DNA from: Candidatus Kuenenia stuttgartensis
GTDB taxonomy: Bacteria; Planctomycetota; Planctomycetia; Isosphaerales; Isosphaeraceae
DNA: 63,382 nt
Reading direction: 5' to 3'
Assembly: GCA_945865635.1 (NCBI GenBank)
Contig: CAMBEP010000027.1
Coordinates: forward strand, 1 to 63,382
Both the position numbers and the translations under genes were made by a program. Of the stretch, positions 17,073 through 26,344 are shown one piece after another (position 1 is the first letter of the stretch; each line of letters starts with the position of its first letter). Under the pieces are notes generated by a model that was not told the DNA's origin, ran no database searches, and saw only the letters and a list, made by a program, of their open reading frames with translations.

Positions 17073-19022
17073 TCAGCCCAGAACGGGGTTCAGGCCCATG
17101 CCAGTGCGCATTTCGGCCCTTTGCTTCTCGTAGTGCATGAGAAGCATTCGATCTTTGTAATGCTGACGTTCTTTTTTGTATTGGGCGCGGACCATCAGCT
17201 GCTTGAAATTGTAATTTGTCAGCTCGCCCCGCCCTTCGTGGCGATCGCGGATCTTATCGGCTTTTTTCTCGGTAAAGGCATCGAGAATCTCATCTTCCAG
17301 GCAGATAAAGAACTGGGCAAAGCCTGGGTCGCCCTGGCGTGCACATCGTCCTGCCAACTGGCGATCGATCCGCCGGCTTTCGTGACGCTCTGTCCCAATC
17401 ACATGCAACCCGCCATTATCGGCAACCCCTCCACCCAGCTTGATGTCAGTTCCCCGGCCTGCCATGTTTGTGGCCACCGTCACTTTGCTTTTTTGGCCAG
17501 CCTGAGCCACAATCTGCGCCTCAATGGCGTGATTTTTGGCGTTCAGGACCTGGTGGTCGATATCGCGCTCTCTCAGGAGCTGGCTTAGAAGCTCGGATTT
17601 CGCAATCGACCGAGTCCCCACAAGCACTGGACCGCCCGTCCGATTGATCTCGACAATCTTGTTGGCCACAGCCTCAAATTTTTCGAGCTCTGTGGAAAAC
17701 ACCCGATCCTCAGCCCAGACCCGCTTGCTGGGCATGTTGGTTGGGACCCGGAAAACTCCGATTTTATAGATCTTCCTAAGCTCCCTTGAGTCCTGCCAGG
17801 CGGTTCCGGTCATACCGCTGAGCTTTTTGTATCTCAAAAAGAAGTCCTGGACCGTCACGCGGGCGGCACTGTAGGTGTCGCCCTTGAATTCCAGCTTTTC
17901 CTTGGCCTGAACAGCTCCATGAAGGCCATCCTGCCATTGCCGGCCCGGCATGACCCGCCCTGTACTTTCATCGACAATCACCACCTCGCCATCCATCACC
18001 ACATAATCGCGGTCCCGGAGGAATCCGATATTGGCCTTCAGGGCTCGCTCGACATGCTCATAAAGCGTGTCCACCGTAATGGCTGAAAATGCCGAATGAT
18101 TGGCACGCATCTGGACCGCACGCCGACCCAGGCCAGTCAGTTCCGCCTTTTTCTCTTCAAGCTTCCATTTGAAGTGCTTGTCTCGAACAAGTGTGAGTGC
18201 GATTTCATCGGCGCCGAAAAAGGCGGCACTTTCGTCATGGTCCGGGTTTGACTCCACACCAATGATCAAGGGGGTTCTGGCCTCATCGATCAGAACACTG
18301 TCGGCCTCATCCACAATCGCGCAGAAATGGCCGCGCTGTACGGGCTGAGAGCCTTCGCTGGTACCCTTGCCCAGAAAGGCCTGCTCAAAGTTCTTCCGGA
18401 ACATCTCTCCGCCATTGCTCAGACGCTTGAGCTCATCCCTGAGAAAGTCAAAGCCAAACTCCTTGGATGTGCCATAAGTGATGTCCGATGAATAAGCCGC
18501 CCGGCGGTCTCCATCCGACATGTCGGTGATGATACAACCGACAGTCATTCCTAGCATCTTGTAAACCTGCCCCATCTCGTCGGCATCGCGCTTGGCCAGG
18601 TAATCGTTCACTGTGACCAGGTGAACCCCCTTGCCGGGCAATGCATTCAGAAATGTCGGCAACGTGGCCACCAGTGTCTTGCCTTCGCCTGTCTCCATCT
18701 CTGCAATGTTTTTAAAATGGATGGCCGCTCCACCCACAAGCTGGACATCGTAATGACGCTGGCCAAGAACACGCTTGGCCGCCTCGCGCACTAGCGCGAA
18801 TGCTTCAGTCACAAACTTGTTGATGTTGTCGCCCTGCCTGGCCTTCATGCGCAGGATCTTGCTCTCTTCCAGCAGCCGTTTATCCGTAAACTTTGAATAT
18901 TCAGGCTCCAGGGCATTGACCTGATCGGCGATGATCGCGTATTTGCCAAATCGACTTCGGTAAGTGCCTACGGCAATCTGGTTGACCCGATTGACCCACT
19001 TGGTTCCAAGGCGGCTGGACAT
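17073..19022 (-). CDS. secA: short SecA-type preprotein translocase ATPase
   Basis: 649 residues against about 800-900 for standard SecA. The ATG at 19022 has AGGA upstream. NBD1 has Walker A GEGKT at 112-116 and VDEADSVLIDEARTPLIIG near 236. A preprotein cross-linking domain follows, then NBD2 with KVTVATNMAGRGTDIKLGGG and GTERHESRRIDRQLAGRCARQGD. The protein stops soon after entering the helical scaffold (AQYKKERQHYKDRMLLMHY). It thus lacks the helical wing, the two-helix finger and the C-terminal zinc linker. The ATPase motor is intact. No frameshift continuation is seen downstream, so the length appears native. It may be an accessory or lineage-specific SecA. Confidence 0.9.
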   Translation of the reverse strand: MSSRLGTKWVNRVNQIAVGTYRSRFGKYAIIADQVNALEPEYSKFTDKRLLEESKILRMKARQGDNINKFVTEAFALVREAAKRVLGQRHYDVQLVGGAAIHFKNIAEMETGEGKTLVATLPTFLNALPGKGVHLVTVNDYLAKRDADEMGQVYKMLGMTVGCIITDMSDGDRRAAYSSDITYGTSKEFGFDFLRDELKRLSNGGEMFRKNFEQAFLGKGTSEGSQPVQRGHFCAIVDEADSVLIDEARTPLIIGVESNPDHDESAAFFGADEIALTLVRDKHFKWKLEEKKAELTGLGRRAVQMRANHSAFSAITVDTLYEHVERALKANIGFLRDRDYVVMDGEVVIVDESTGRVMPGRQWQDGLHGAVQAKEKLEFKGDTYSAARVTVQDFFLRYKKLSGMTGTAWQDSRELRKIYKIGVFRVPTNMPSKRVWAEDRVFSTELEKFEAVANKIVEINRTGGPVLVGTRSIAKSELLSQLLRERDIDHQVLNAKNHAIEAQIVAQAGQKSKVTVATNMAGRGTDIKLGGGVADNGGLHVIGTERHESRRIDRQLAGRCARQGDPGFAQFFICLEDEILDAFTEKKADKIRDRHEGRGELTNYNFKQLMVRAQYKKERQHYKDRMLLMHYEKQRAEMRTGMGLNPVLG

Positions 19023-19219
19023 GGCGAATCATCCTGTTTTGGTTCTGGATCCGAAAGTCGAGATACTTCCAATGCTTTTCAAGACGACTGAATCACTCAC
19101 TGAGTCATGCAGTCAAACCGACTGTAATGATAAGGACGCGGTCTGGGCTAAAGTTCCCGAAAAAAGTTTAAGAAACTGGCACCCACTTAATTTTCGGCCC
19201 GCCTCCCGTTGCTGGCGGC

Positions 19220-19411
19220 TTACCAACTGTTGATCAACATGAGTATGGATGTAATGATAAAAAGGACCCCGAAAATGGATAGGGTCAGCCGGAGGGAATT
19301 GATGATGATCGAATAGGTTTCTTCAAATCGTGTGGCTGCATAGACTGAGCTTATGGCTGGCACCAGGGCCGCCAGGAATACATATTGATTCCATGTGGTA
19401 GGGTCCATCAT
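19220..19411 (-). CDS. small two-helix membrane protein
   Basis: 63 residues with two hydrophobic segments (YVFLAALVPAISSVYA and LTLSIFGVLFIITSILMLI). Its ATG overlaps the end of the upstream membrane protein gene by four bases, a common sign of translational coupling, and this supports it as a real gene. No family is recognised. It probably works with its larger neighbour in the membrane. Confidence 0.65.
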   Translation of the reverse strand: MMDPTTWNQYVFLAALVPAISSVYAATRFEETYSIIINSLRLTLSIFGVLFIITSILMLINSW

Positions 19412-19950
19412 TCGCTGGCTCCAGGCATGGTCTCTGCGGCAGGTTCTGAAGATTCCTCCACAATACGATAGCGAATCGGGCCCCCATAGGCATCCATCAT
19501 CGCGAGCAGGTTCAGCAGGCCCGCCACAGCCGTATAGACAGTTCCAATCTCAACCAGTCGCCCAATCCTTGGATAAAGGCCATTGACCAGATCCTGCGAT
19601 GGGGCCGCCATCCATCCGCCCAGAATCGGGGGCTTCCCAAGATAGGAGAGAAGGCCCTGAAACAGGCCCGGCATGCTGAGCCCACCCACAAACGACTGAA
19701 AGACGAAGCTCAAGCGAAAATTCTCGGGATCCTTCAGAGGATTCACCCAGGTCCAGTAGACAACCTGAGACTTGCCAATCCACATCCCAACCAAATAAAG
19801 CCCAATCACACTTGACGCAAAAACCAGTGCCTTGAAGTAGCGACCCTGATACCAATGGCCAAGGCCAGGAAAAAGCCATGTCAAAAACGCGGCCAAGGCC
19901 GGGTTGCGCAAGTTTGTCGGTTCGTCAGAGGGGTCCGTAGGGGCATTCAT
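19408..19950 (-). CDS. multi-pass membrane protein, DUF6677-like
   Basis: 180 residues. After a short polar N-terminus comes NPALAAFLTWLFPGLGHWYQGRYFKAL, the TM2-like signature of planctomycete DUF6677 proteins, then further hydrophobic stretches (VFASSVIGLYLVGMWIG, SFVGGLSMPGLFQGLLSYLG, IGTVYTAVAGLLNLLAMMDAY). The function of the family is unknown. It overlaps the following 63-residue membrane protein gene by four bases. Confidence 0.75.
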   Translation of the reverse strand: MNAPTDPSDEPTNLRNPALAAFLTWLFPGLGHWYQGRYFKALVFASSVIGLYLVGMWIGKSQVVYWTWVNPLKDPENFRLSFVFQSFVGGLSMPGLFQGLLSYLGKPPILGGWMAAPSQDLVNGLYPRIGRLVEIGTVYTAVAGLLNLLAMMDAYGGPIRYRIVEESSEPAAETMPGASE

Positions 19951-20011
19951 AGACCGAATATATCGCGTTCAGGAACTTTATACAAGCTTGACCAGCACCA
20001 GAAAAGTGCGA

Positions 20012-20827
20012 TTATCTCAAGTTCGTCATACGATTATTAAACTCAATTTGTGACGGATTCGCCAGCCCAATTCCGCCCGGATTCATCCAGGCCATCACAC
20101 TTTCCAGTATTTCCAGGCTCATCTCCTGAGAATTCTGCCCAAGGCCCAGATTCGCCATCTGGCTGGCCAAGGCCATCGCCTTGCCACAATATCCGCGTGT
20201 CAGAGTCCAAAGCCTTTCGACGACTGCCTCTGGCCAAACCCGTTCCGGGCTGAGTTTCGATAAGATCTCACCAAGCTCGTCGTTCGACCACGGAGCAAGT
20301 ATAAGCCCCTGATTCAAAGAGCCTTGGAATGATTTTCGACGTAAAAAAAACAGGCCAGTTTCCTCAATCGCCAAGTGGTCGATTTCTGGCAAATGACTCG
20401 ATTCGACCACTGTGATCACTCGATAACCATTTGTTTTCATAGACTTTATCGCCAGAGCAAGCCACCGGCCTGTCTCCTCCGGGGTCATTCTGGCACGGGG
20501 TAAATCGATAAATGCACGGGCCTCCTGTGCCCACTGACGGATCACCGATTCCGAATCCAGGCCCTTCGCCGAATGGCAACTGGCCCGAAGCAGACGAATC
20601 CGGCGGCCTCGAAATCGTCTCGCAAATTCGTCAAGCCAAAAAGTTTTTCCGACCCCAAAATCGCCCTGGATTGTTAATCGGCCACCTTCATTGCGTCGCT
20701 CAATCCACTGACCCGCCGCTTCCCATATCCGAGCATGGCAAGGCAGGTCGATCCACTCTGGCGTGCCGGATTCGGGCTCGCCAGTTGTGGCCAAAGCAGG
20801 TTGCTGCGCGTAAAATGGTGGTCGCAT
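20012..20827 (-). CDS. AAA-type P-loop ATPase, unknown role
   Basis: 271 residues. Walker A is GDFGVGKTF, at about residues 54-62, after a short helical lead-in (DLPCHARIWEAAGQWIERR). The presumed Walker B strand reads YRVITVVESSHLPEID, ending in ESS rather than the usual DE, so hydrolysis may be altered. The C-terminal part (WSNDELGEILSKLSPERVWPEAVVERLWTLTRGYCGKAM) resembles the helical lid of ExeA/TniB/ORC-like AAA proteins. It starts divergently from rsmE, with 138 bases between them. No transposase or secretion genes are adjacent. Confidence 0.75.
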   Translation of the reverse strand: MRPPFYAQQPALATTGEPESGTPEWIDLPCHARIWEAAGQWIERRNEGGRLTIQGDFGVGKTFWLDEFARRFRGRRIRLLRASCHSAKGLDSESVIRQWAQEARAFIDLPRARMTPEETGRWLALAIKSMKTNGYRVITVVESSHLPEIDHLAIEETGLFFLRRKSFQGSLNQGLILAPWSNDELGEILSKLSPERVWPEAVVERLWTLTRGYCGKAMALASQMANLGLGQNSQEMSLEILESVMAWMNPGGIGLANPSQIEFNNRMTNLR

Positions 20828-20965
20828 TGGCCAGCCTGAACTCCGTTCCCATCAATTGGGCAAATCCCGGTTCCGATCAAAATCGCTAACGATTTTTTCG
20901 GTTATCGGGGGTATCCAACTTGGGACCAATTTTCCAGCACCCCAGAGAATTCCAAACCAAAAGCC

Positions 20966-21712
20966 ATGCAACGCGTGTTTGCCCCTGAGGGGCCCATCAA
21001 TGGCCAAATCCTGCTCGACCGTGACGAAGCGCATCACCTGATGAAAGTCAGGCGAGTCGAGATCGGCGAACCCGTGCACGCCTTCGACGGCCTGGGTCAT
21101 GCCTGGCTTTGCCGGGTAGCCGCCTCGACCAAAACCACGGCATTGCTGGATGTCCAATCCGTCATGGATTCACCCATTGGGCGATATCTCCCAAAACTGA
21201 CCATAGCAACGGCTGTGCCCAAGGGCGACAGGTTTGACTGGATCATCGAAAAAGCCACTGAACTGGGGGTCGACCATTTGGTTCCTCTGCGGTGCGAGAG
21301 GTCTGTCGTGGAACCACGCGAAACCAAGCTCGACCGCCTTCGAAAAAGCGTGATTGAATCTTGCAAGCAATGCGGACGAAACGATTTGATGACCCTGCAC
21401 CAGCCCATGTCTCTGCCAAGTTTTTTGAGTAACCTGAAGCCCGGCGAACTGGGCCTCGTGGCAGATCAAACCGGTCTGCCGCTGATGCAAATCCGATCAG
21501 GCATAGAGACTTTGGGCCACTCGGCCATCAAGGTGTGTGTTGGCCCGGAAGGGGGCTGGACCAACCAGGAAAAGCAGTCTGCATTGGCCCAAGGCTGGCA
21601 GCCAGTCGGCCTGGGGCCGTTTATTCTCAGGATTGAAACTGCCGTGGTGGCAGCCGTTGCGGCGATCCATTCCGCTCATTGGAACCAACAACCGAAGGAC
21701 GAATCCGAATGA
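20966..21712 (+). CDS. rsmE: 16S rRNA (uracil-1498-N3)-methyltransferase RsmE
   Basis: 248 residues, the normal size. It has the PUA-like N-terminus (MQRVFAPEGP, DEAHHLMKVRRVEIGE) and the SPOUT knot signatures ATAVPKGDRFDWIIEKATELGVDHLVPL, CVGPEGGWTNQE and LGPFILRIETAVVAAVAAI. It methylates U1498 in the decoding region of 16S rRNA. Its stop overlaps the start of the TauE/SafE gene (ATGA), so the two are translationally coupled. Confidence 0.95.
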   Translation: MQRVFAPEGPINGQILLDRDEAHHLMKVRRVEIGEPVHAFDGLGHAWLCRVAASTKTTALLDVQSVMDSPIGRYLPKLTIATAVPKGDRFDWIIEKATELGVDHLVPLRCERSVVEPRETKLDRLRKSVIESCKQCGRNDLMTLHQPMSLPSFLSNLKPGELGLVADQTGLPLMQIRSGIETLGHSAIKVCVGPEGGWTNQEKQSALAQGWQPVGLGPFILRIETAVVAAVAAIHSAHWNQQPKDESE

Positions 21713-22164
21713 CCATCAGTCTGATCGCAAGTGGCTTGTTTTTGGGTCTTGTCGCGGGTGTTGCGGCGGGCCTGTTTGGCATAGGCGGTGGGCTGATCGT
21801 TGTTCCTGTTCTGGTTTTGGCTTACGGCTTTGATCAGAAAACGGCCACCGGGACAAGCCTATTTGCAATCATGTGGCCTGTCGGAATTCTGGGAGTTTAC
21901 GAATACTACAAGCGCGGCGAAATGAATGTTGCCATGGGTGCATTGATCGCAGCCGGAATGCTTTTTGGTACACTGGCGGGCGCCAGGATGGTCGCCGGCA
22001 TTTCTCAAGCCAATATGCAACGGCTTTACGGCTGCTTCCTGCTGGCTGGCGGCACCTGGATGATTGCCAAGCCTTATATCATGCCCGGCGCGGCTGGGAA
22101 GAATGACCTGAAATCCATTTCCTCTCCCGCGTCCACCAACTCGGCCATCCCTCTGAAAAAATGA
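21709..22164 (+). CDS. half-length TauE/SafE family membrane protein
   Basis: 151 residues from the ATG at 21709, which overlaps the rsmE stop. The first segment, LFLGLVAGVAAGLFGIGGGLIVVPVLVLAYGFDQKTATGTSLFAI, is the typical TauE/SafE repeat. Standard members have two such halves and about 250 residues; only the first is present here. About four helices are predicted, ending with a polar tail rich in Ser and Lys. Dimers of such half-size proteins could form the transporter. The anion carried is unknown; sulfite-like ions are usual in the family. Confidence 0.85.
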   Translation: MTISLIASGLFLGLVAGVAAGLFGIGGGLIVVPVLVLAYGFDQKTATGTSLFAIMWPVGILGVYEYYKRGEMNVAMGALIAAGMLFGTLAGARMVAGISQANMQRLYGCFLLAGGTWMIAKPYIMPGAAGKNDLKSISSPASTNSAIPLKK

Positions 22165-22287
22165 ATGTCGAATCGAATTTCAATAGAAATTCTTCCAGTC
22201 TTCTAGAGAAGTTTATCAAGGGCTGTTAAATTCAGACATCACTCAGCCCAATTCTCTATTCCCCCTTTGATTGAAAGCGACACTCTC

Positions 22288-23877
22288 ATGAAACCACTCG
22301 ACTCCATCCTCAGTGCCATTAAAAATCATGGGCACCTCAATCGAAGGCTTTGGCTGTCGTATTGTTCCGCACTGGCGGCGACCCCCATCCTTGGCCAGTC
22401 GGTTTCAGGAAGCATCGTAAGCCAGCCGAAATTTGGCTCCGATCCATTCCTGCTCGGAGTGGCATCCGGCGAGCCAACTCCATCAGGCGTGGTCTTATGG
22501 ACCAGGCTCGCACCCAAGCCGCTAGAGCCCCATGGTGGAATGCCGCGTGATCTGATTGAAGTCTCATGGGTCATTTCCGAGGAGGAATCGCTCGGAAAAA
22601 TTGTGAAGCAAGGCAAAGCACTGGCCACTCCGCAGCTTGGCCACAGCGTCCATATTGAGGTCGATGGCCTGAAGCCAGGCCACTGGTATTATTTTCAGTT
22701 CCGTGCTGGCGATGCCAAAAGCAAGGTAGGACGAACCCGCACCATGCCGGCCCTTGAGAGTCTACCCAGTCAGTTGAAGTTCGGTTTTGCCTCGTGCCAG
22801 CATTATGAACAAGGTTATTTTACGGCTTATGAACATATGTTGAAAGACTCGCCTGACATGGTTATTCATCTTGGCGATTATCTTTACGAAGGCAAGGGCA
22901 AGGAGAAGCTTGTTCGCAAGCACATCGGGAATGAAATTGATTCTCTTGATGATTACCGGATCCGCCATTCGCAATATCGGCTCGACCCCCATCTCAATCA
23001 AATGCACGCCGCATGCCCATGGCTTGTGACCTGGGACGACCACGAATTTGACAATAATTGCGCTGGATCGATTTCAGAAGAAAAAAACGTCGACCCGGTC
23101 AATTTTCTCAAGCGACGCGCCAATGCCTATCAAGCCTATTACGAAATGATGCCACTACGCAAGCGTAGCCTCCCACAAGGGCCCGACATGACACTTTATC
23201 GGACTTCGAAATTTGGCAGGCTGGCCGAGTTTTATGTTCTGGACACTCGGCAATATCGCACTGATCAGCCCAACAACGACCAATCCAGCCCACTCAACGC
23301 TGCCGCGAGTCATCCATCCAATTCCATGCTGGGATCGCAACAGGGCCGATGGCTTAAATCGGAACTGGTGCAATCGCAATCGCAGTGGAATTGCTTGGCT
23401 CAGCAGGTCATGATGGGTGTGAATAATGTCAGCCGGGATGAATCGGAAAAATATTCGATGGATCAATGGCCTGGATATCTTTCCGAGCGGGCGGATCTTC
23501 TCAGCTTTATGGAAACCCGGCAGGTGCCGAATCCGGTTGTCATTACGGGCGATATTCATACCAACTGGGTGAACGACTTGCGTGTCGACGACCGCGACTC
23601 AAATCAAGCCGTTGTGGCTACGGAATTTGTAGGCACATCGATCACCAGCGGGGGAAATGGGCAAGCCGTTTCGCCATTTCATGACATTTTGAAATCACGC
23701 AACCCGGGGCTGAAGTATTTCAATAATCAGAGGGGCTATGTGATTTGTACTGTGACTCCAGAAACCTGGAGAAGCGATTATCGAGTGATGGAGAGTGTGA
23801 CAAGCCCTCAAAGCAAAGTCTCTACAGCAGCCTCATTTGTCATTGAAAATGGCAAGCCGGGCGCAAGCAAAGCCTAA
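22288..23877 (+). CDS. phoD: PhoD-like alkaline phosphatase / phosphodiesterase
   Basis: About 529 residues from the ATG at 22288. The N-terminus carries a twin-arginine-like signal (LNRRLWLSYCSALAATP), consistent with Tat export. The PhoD N-terminal Fn3-like domain (DPFLLGVASGEPTPSGVVLWTRLAP) is followed by the catalytic domain with FASCQHYEQGY, HLGDYLYEG, TWDDHEFDNN, YVLDTRQYRTDQP and VITGDIHTNWV, which supply the calcium/iron site. It should hydrolyse phosphomono- or diesters outside the cytoplasm. No pho box is evident upstream. Repeat copy 2 lies about 200 bases downstream. Confidence 0.93.
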   Translation: MKPLDSILSAIKNHGHLNRRLWLSYCSALAATPILGQSVSGSIVSQPKFGSDPFLLGVASGEPTPSGVVLWTRLAPKPLEPHGGMPRDLIEVSWVISEEESLGKIVKQGKALATPQLGHSVHIEVDGLKPGHWYYFQFRAGDAKSKVGRTRTMPALESLPSQLKFGFASCQHYEQGYFTAYEHMLKDSPDMVIHLGDYLYEGKGKEKLVRKHIGNEIDSLDDYRIRHSQYRLDPHLNQMHAACPWLVTWDDHEFDNNCAGSISEEKNVDPVNFLKRRANAYQAYYEMMPLRKRSLPQGPDMTLYRTSKFGRLAEFYVLDTRQYRTDQPNNDQSSPLNAAASHPSNSMLGSQQGRWLKSELVQSQSQWNCLAQQVMMGVNNVSRDESEKYSMDQWPGYLSERADLLSFMETRQVPNPVVITGDIHTNWVNDLRVDDRDSNQAVVATEFVGTSITSGGNGQAVSPFHDILKSRNPGLKYFNNQRGYVICTVTPETWRSDYRVMESVTSPQSKVSTAASFVIENGKPGASKA

Positions 23878-24078
23878 ATTCTCCTCAAGAGAAAACGGCT
23901 TAAATCACAAATCCATTCTTTCTCGATCGAGAATCTGGCTATAACGCTTTGTCATAGGTCTCTTGCGGATCTCATGTCGCCATTTTCAGCTATGGAAAAT
24001 GGCGACAAGAATCCATGAAAGCCATGAAACCGTTGGGACTAAATTTCAATAGGAAACATCATCAGTTATTTCTATATT

Positions 24079-24349
24079 TATACTCTTCGCGACAATTAAT
24101 AACACTTTTTGATCGCGACGATGCCGGAGGCATCGCAGCCAGTAGCCGGTGTTTGAGGAGCGTTTCAGCGACGACACCACTGGACGACAACGCGGCATAA
24201 GCTGCTTGCGCCCCTGCCGGGGTGTCAGAAGCTTTTACCCCCATCTCATAACCGGAAGGTGTCGCTTCGCTCAACCACCGGCTACTTGCTTTGATGCCTC
24301 CGACATCATTCTGTTACGGGATGTCTCTTTTTTGACCGCGACAAGTATA
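24079..24349 (+). repeat. dispersed palindromic repeat, copy 2
   Basis: A 271-base element from TATAC to GTATA. It has GATGCCGGAGGCATC near the left end and a matching inverted segment (GATGCCTCC) near the right end. Inside are two arms, AGTAGCCGGTG...CACCACTGG and ACCGG...CTCAACCACCGGCTACT, and a central GC hairpin (GCGCCCC-TGCC-GGGGTGT) whose differences from copy 4 are G-T wobble compatible. Its right end, reverse complemented, is nearly identical to the left end of copy 1. It lies between phoD and the convergent membrane protein gene. No coding role. Confidence 0.85.
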
Positions 24350-24550
24350 ATTAACAGATACGACTTGTCAATTACGCAAGGAACAAATTCGAAAAAAATC
24401 CGTAAGCTCTTTTAAATACATCAGTAAAAATTAGAGATTCAAGAAGTTTTTCTAATCCGCTATCGCAATCCAGAACCCATTCTGATGAAAAGGGCTCATA
24501 TTCGATACATTGGGTTGGAGGAATTTAGGAAAACGAATCTGTCAGGAAAA

Positions 24551-26140
24551 TCACCGGTTCGTGTCAAGTGACTGGGGTTTGGGGCTTTTGGTTTCCACTT
24601 GATAGAGGGGTAGGTGCCTGTAATAGACCTCAAGCGTTAGAAGCCCGAGCGATGTCTGCATGATGGGGCCGGCCATTCGGCCCCAGCGGTCGACGGTCGG
24701 ATCCATGGGCTGCCAGCTTCCGGACGCATGGCCGGCCTTGGGGCCAATATATTGCTCGCTGATGAGTTTTTCGCGAATCATGGGATTCCATTTTGACCAG
24801 ACCTTTCCACCGGAATTATGAAGCAACTGGGTGGCATAATACCAGTAATAGTAATTCCGATTCGGCAGGCTTTGCTGAAGGTCATCAAATACAAGCTGGA
24901 TTCCCTTTGACATGCCTCGGTCCTTGGGCCCATCGCCGAAGAGCTGCCGGCAGAGCAGGGCTTCGGCCGTCATGACCGGCGATGCTGGACGCTTGGGCAT
25001 ATAGGCGTAGGTGCTTGAATCGCGGGACGCTTGGGCTTGTGTCAGCCATCGTCGGGCAAGAGTCATGCTCGATTTTGGGACATTCAGCCCAGAGACGCGC
25101 GCGCTGCGCAGGGCCATGACCTGCCAGCCGTAAACCGAGGTGTCGCCCGCCTGCCCAGGTGCATATCGCCAGCCTCCATCCTGCCGATTCTGAGCGCTTA
25201 CGATATATTGAGCAGCTCGCTTGGCTGCCGGAGCCCAGGCAGAGTCTGGCACCAGAGCGCTGGCTTCGCACAGGGTGATTGTGACAATGGCATGTGCATA
25301 CATATGAAAATGCGTGGGAGCATTCTCAGGCATGATTCTGCCTGACTTGTCGACTCTCGATTGCAGCCAGGCCAGACCTGTGCGGATGGTTTTTTCATAA
25401 GGGCCGGGTTCGCCGGGTTTGTGACCTGCGGCGAGGAACGGAAGGAGGGCAAGCCCAGTGGCCGCCTCAAGGCTTTCGATCGGAGATCGACCACATTCGA
25501 TGTTCCCACAAACCGATCCGGGGCTCATGCTCCATGATCCATCGGGGTTCTGGTGCTTTGAGAGCCACTCAAGCCCTCGGCCTACGGCCTTTTCGCTTTC
25601 GGCCGTGCCGCCCTCGGATTTCAAGAGGGAGGCCTTCATTCCAGGCGATCTCGAAGCGAGAGCGGAAACGGACCACTGCCTGGCCACCATCTCGCCCAAG
25701 GTTAGATTGGGATCCCGCTTTTCAATCAGGCTGGACATGTCCGGAAGGCTCTCTGCTGTTCTTAAAGTGACTTCGGGGGCGGCCACGGGCTGATCAATTG
25801 GATTGATTTCAGCGGCATCGGGCTGAATAAGGGCATTTTCGAGTTTAAGTTCTTCATTGAAACCTTCGATTTGCGTGATTTCGAGAGGCTTGCCCGTGTC
25901 GCCCTGGCTCGCAAAAAAGCTGTTTCCTGGAGCATTTTCGAAAACTTCAAAATAATAAAGCAGAAAAGTTGAGATGATCAACAAATGCAAGAATACGCTT
26001 AAAACGAACGCCATGAGGTTATAAAAAAATAATCGACGGCGGATTGTCTGGGACCGGTCTTCCTCAAGATCGGCCTGAATGACGACGGGCCATGTTTCCG
26101 GCTCGGCGATTCCAATCAAATCTTCGTTCAGGATTGTCAT
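24551..26140 (-). CDS. membrane-anchored squalene-cyclase/prenyltransferase-like repeat protein
   Basis: 529 residues, ATG preceded by AAGGG. There is one N-terminal transmembrane segment at about residues 40-65 (LMAFVLSVFLHLLIISTFLLYYF), then a linker to about 170. An alpha-alpha barrel of prenyltransferase/squalene-oxidase repeats follows: LSKHQNPDGSWS, LAWLQSRVDKSGRI, IVSAQNRQDGGWRY, TSVYGWQVMALRSA and MAGPIMQTSLGLLTLEVYYR. The cyclase acid motif DxDD is not visible, so terpene cyclisation is unlikely. Such proteins are abundant in planctomycetes with no known function. The barrel should lie outside the cytoplasm. Confidence 0.82.
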   Translation of the reverse strand: MTILNEDLIGIAEPETWPVVIQADLEEDRSQTIRRRLFFYNLMAFVLSVFLHLLIISTFLLYYFEVFENAPGNSFFASQGDTGKPLEITQIEGFNEELKLENALIQPDAAEINPIDQPVAAPEVTLRTAESLPDMSSLIEKRDPNLTLGEMVARQWSVSALASRSPGMKASLLKSEGGTAESEKAVGRGLEWLSKHQNPDGSWSMSPGSVCGNIECGRSPIESLEAATGLALLPFLAAGHKPGEPGPYEKTIRTGLAWLQSRVDKSGRIMPENAPTHFHMYAHAIVTITLCEASALVPDSAWAPAAKRAAQYIVSAQNRQDGGWRYAPGQAGDTSVYGWQVMALRSARVSGLNVPKSSMTLARRWLTQAQASRDSSTYAYMPKRPASPVMTAEALLCRQLFGDGPKDRGMSKGIQLVFDDLQQSLPNRNYYYWYYATQLLHNSGGKVWSKWNPMIREKLISEQYIGPKAGHASGSWQPMDPTVDRWGRMAGPIMQTSLGLLTLEVYYRHLPLYQVETKSPKPQSLDTNR

Positions 26141-26261
26141 GGAAATCCCTTTGGATTGTGATCGGATCAGATCCCAAAAGATTCAGAAGGTTCGTTAACC
26201 CAGGTGATTATCGTAACATGAAAAGCTCATGGCACCTAAAAAGATAAACTAAAATAAATGG

Positions 26262-26301
26262 AAAAAAAACCAGGAAGTCGTCGGGAGATTCCGGCGACTT
26301 C
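26262..26301 (-). terminator. Rho-independent terminator of the mrp gene
   Basis: Read leftward, an 11-bp stem with one wobble pair (26291-26301 with 26274-26284) and a six-base loop is followed by a run of eight Ts (26262-26269). It lies about 45 bases past the mrp stop. A second, weaker T/A-rich hairpin is nearer the stop, at about 26322-26342. Confidence 0.85.
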
Positions 26302-26344
26302 AGAGGGCTTGAATAAGGTCTGTTTTTGCTGAAAAAAACAGCAG

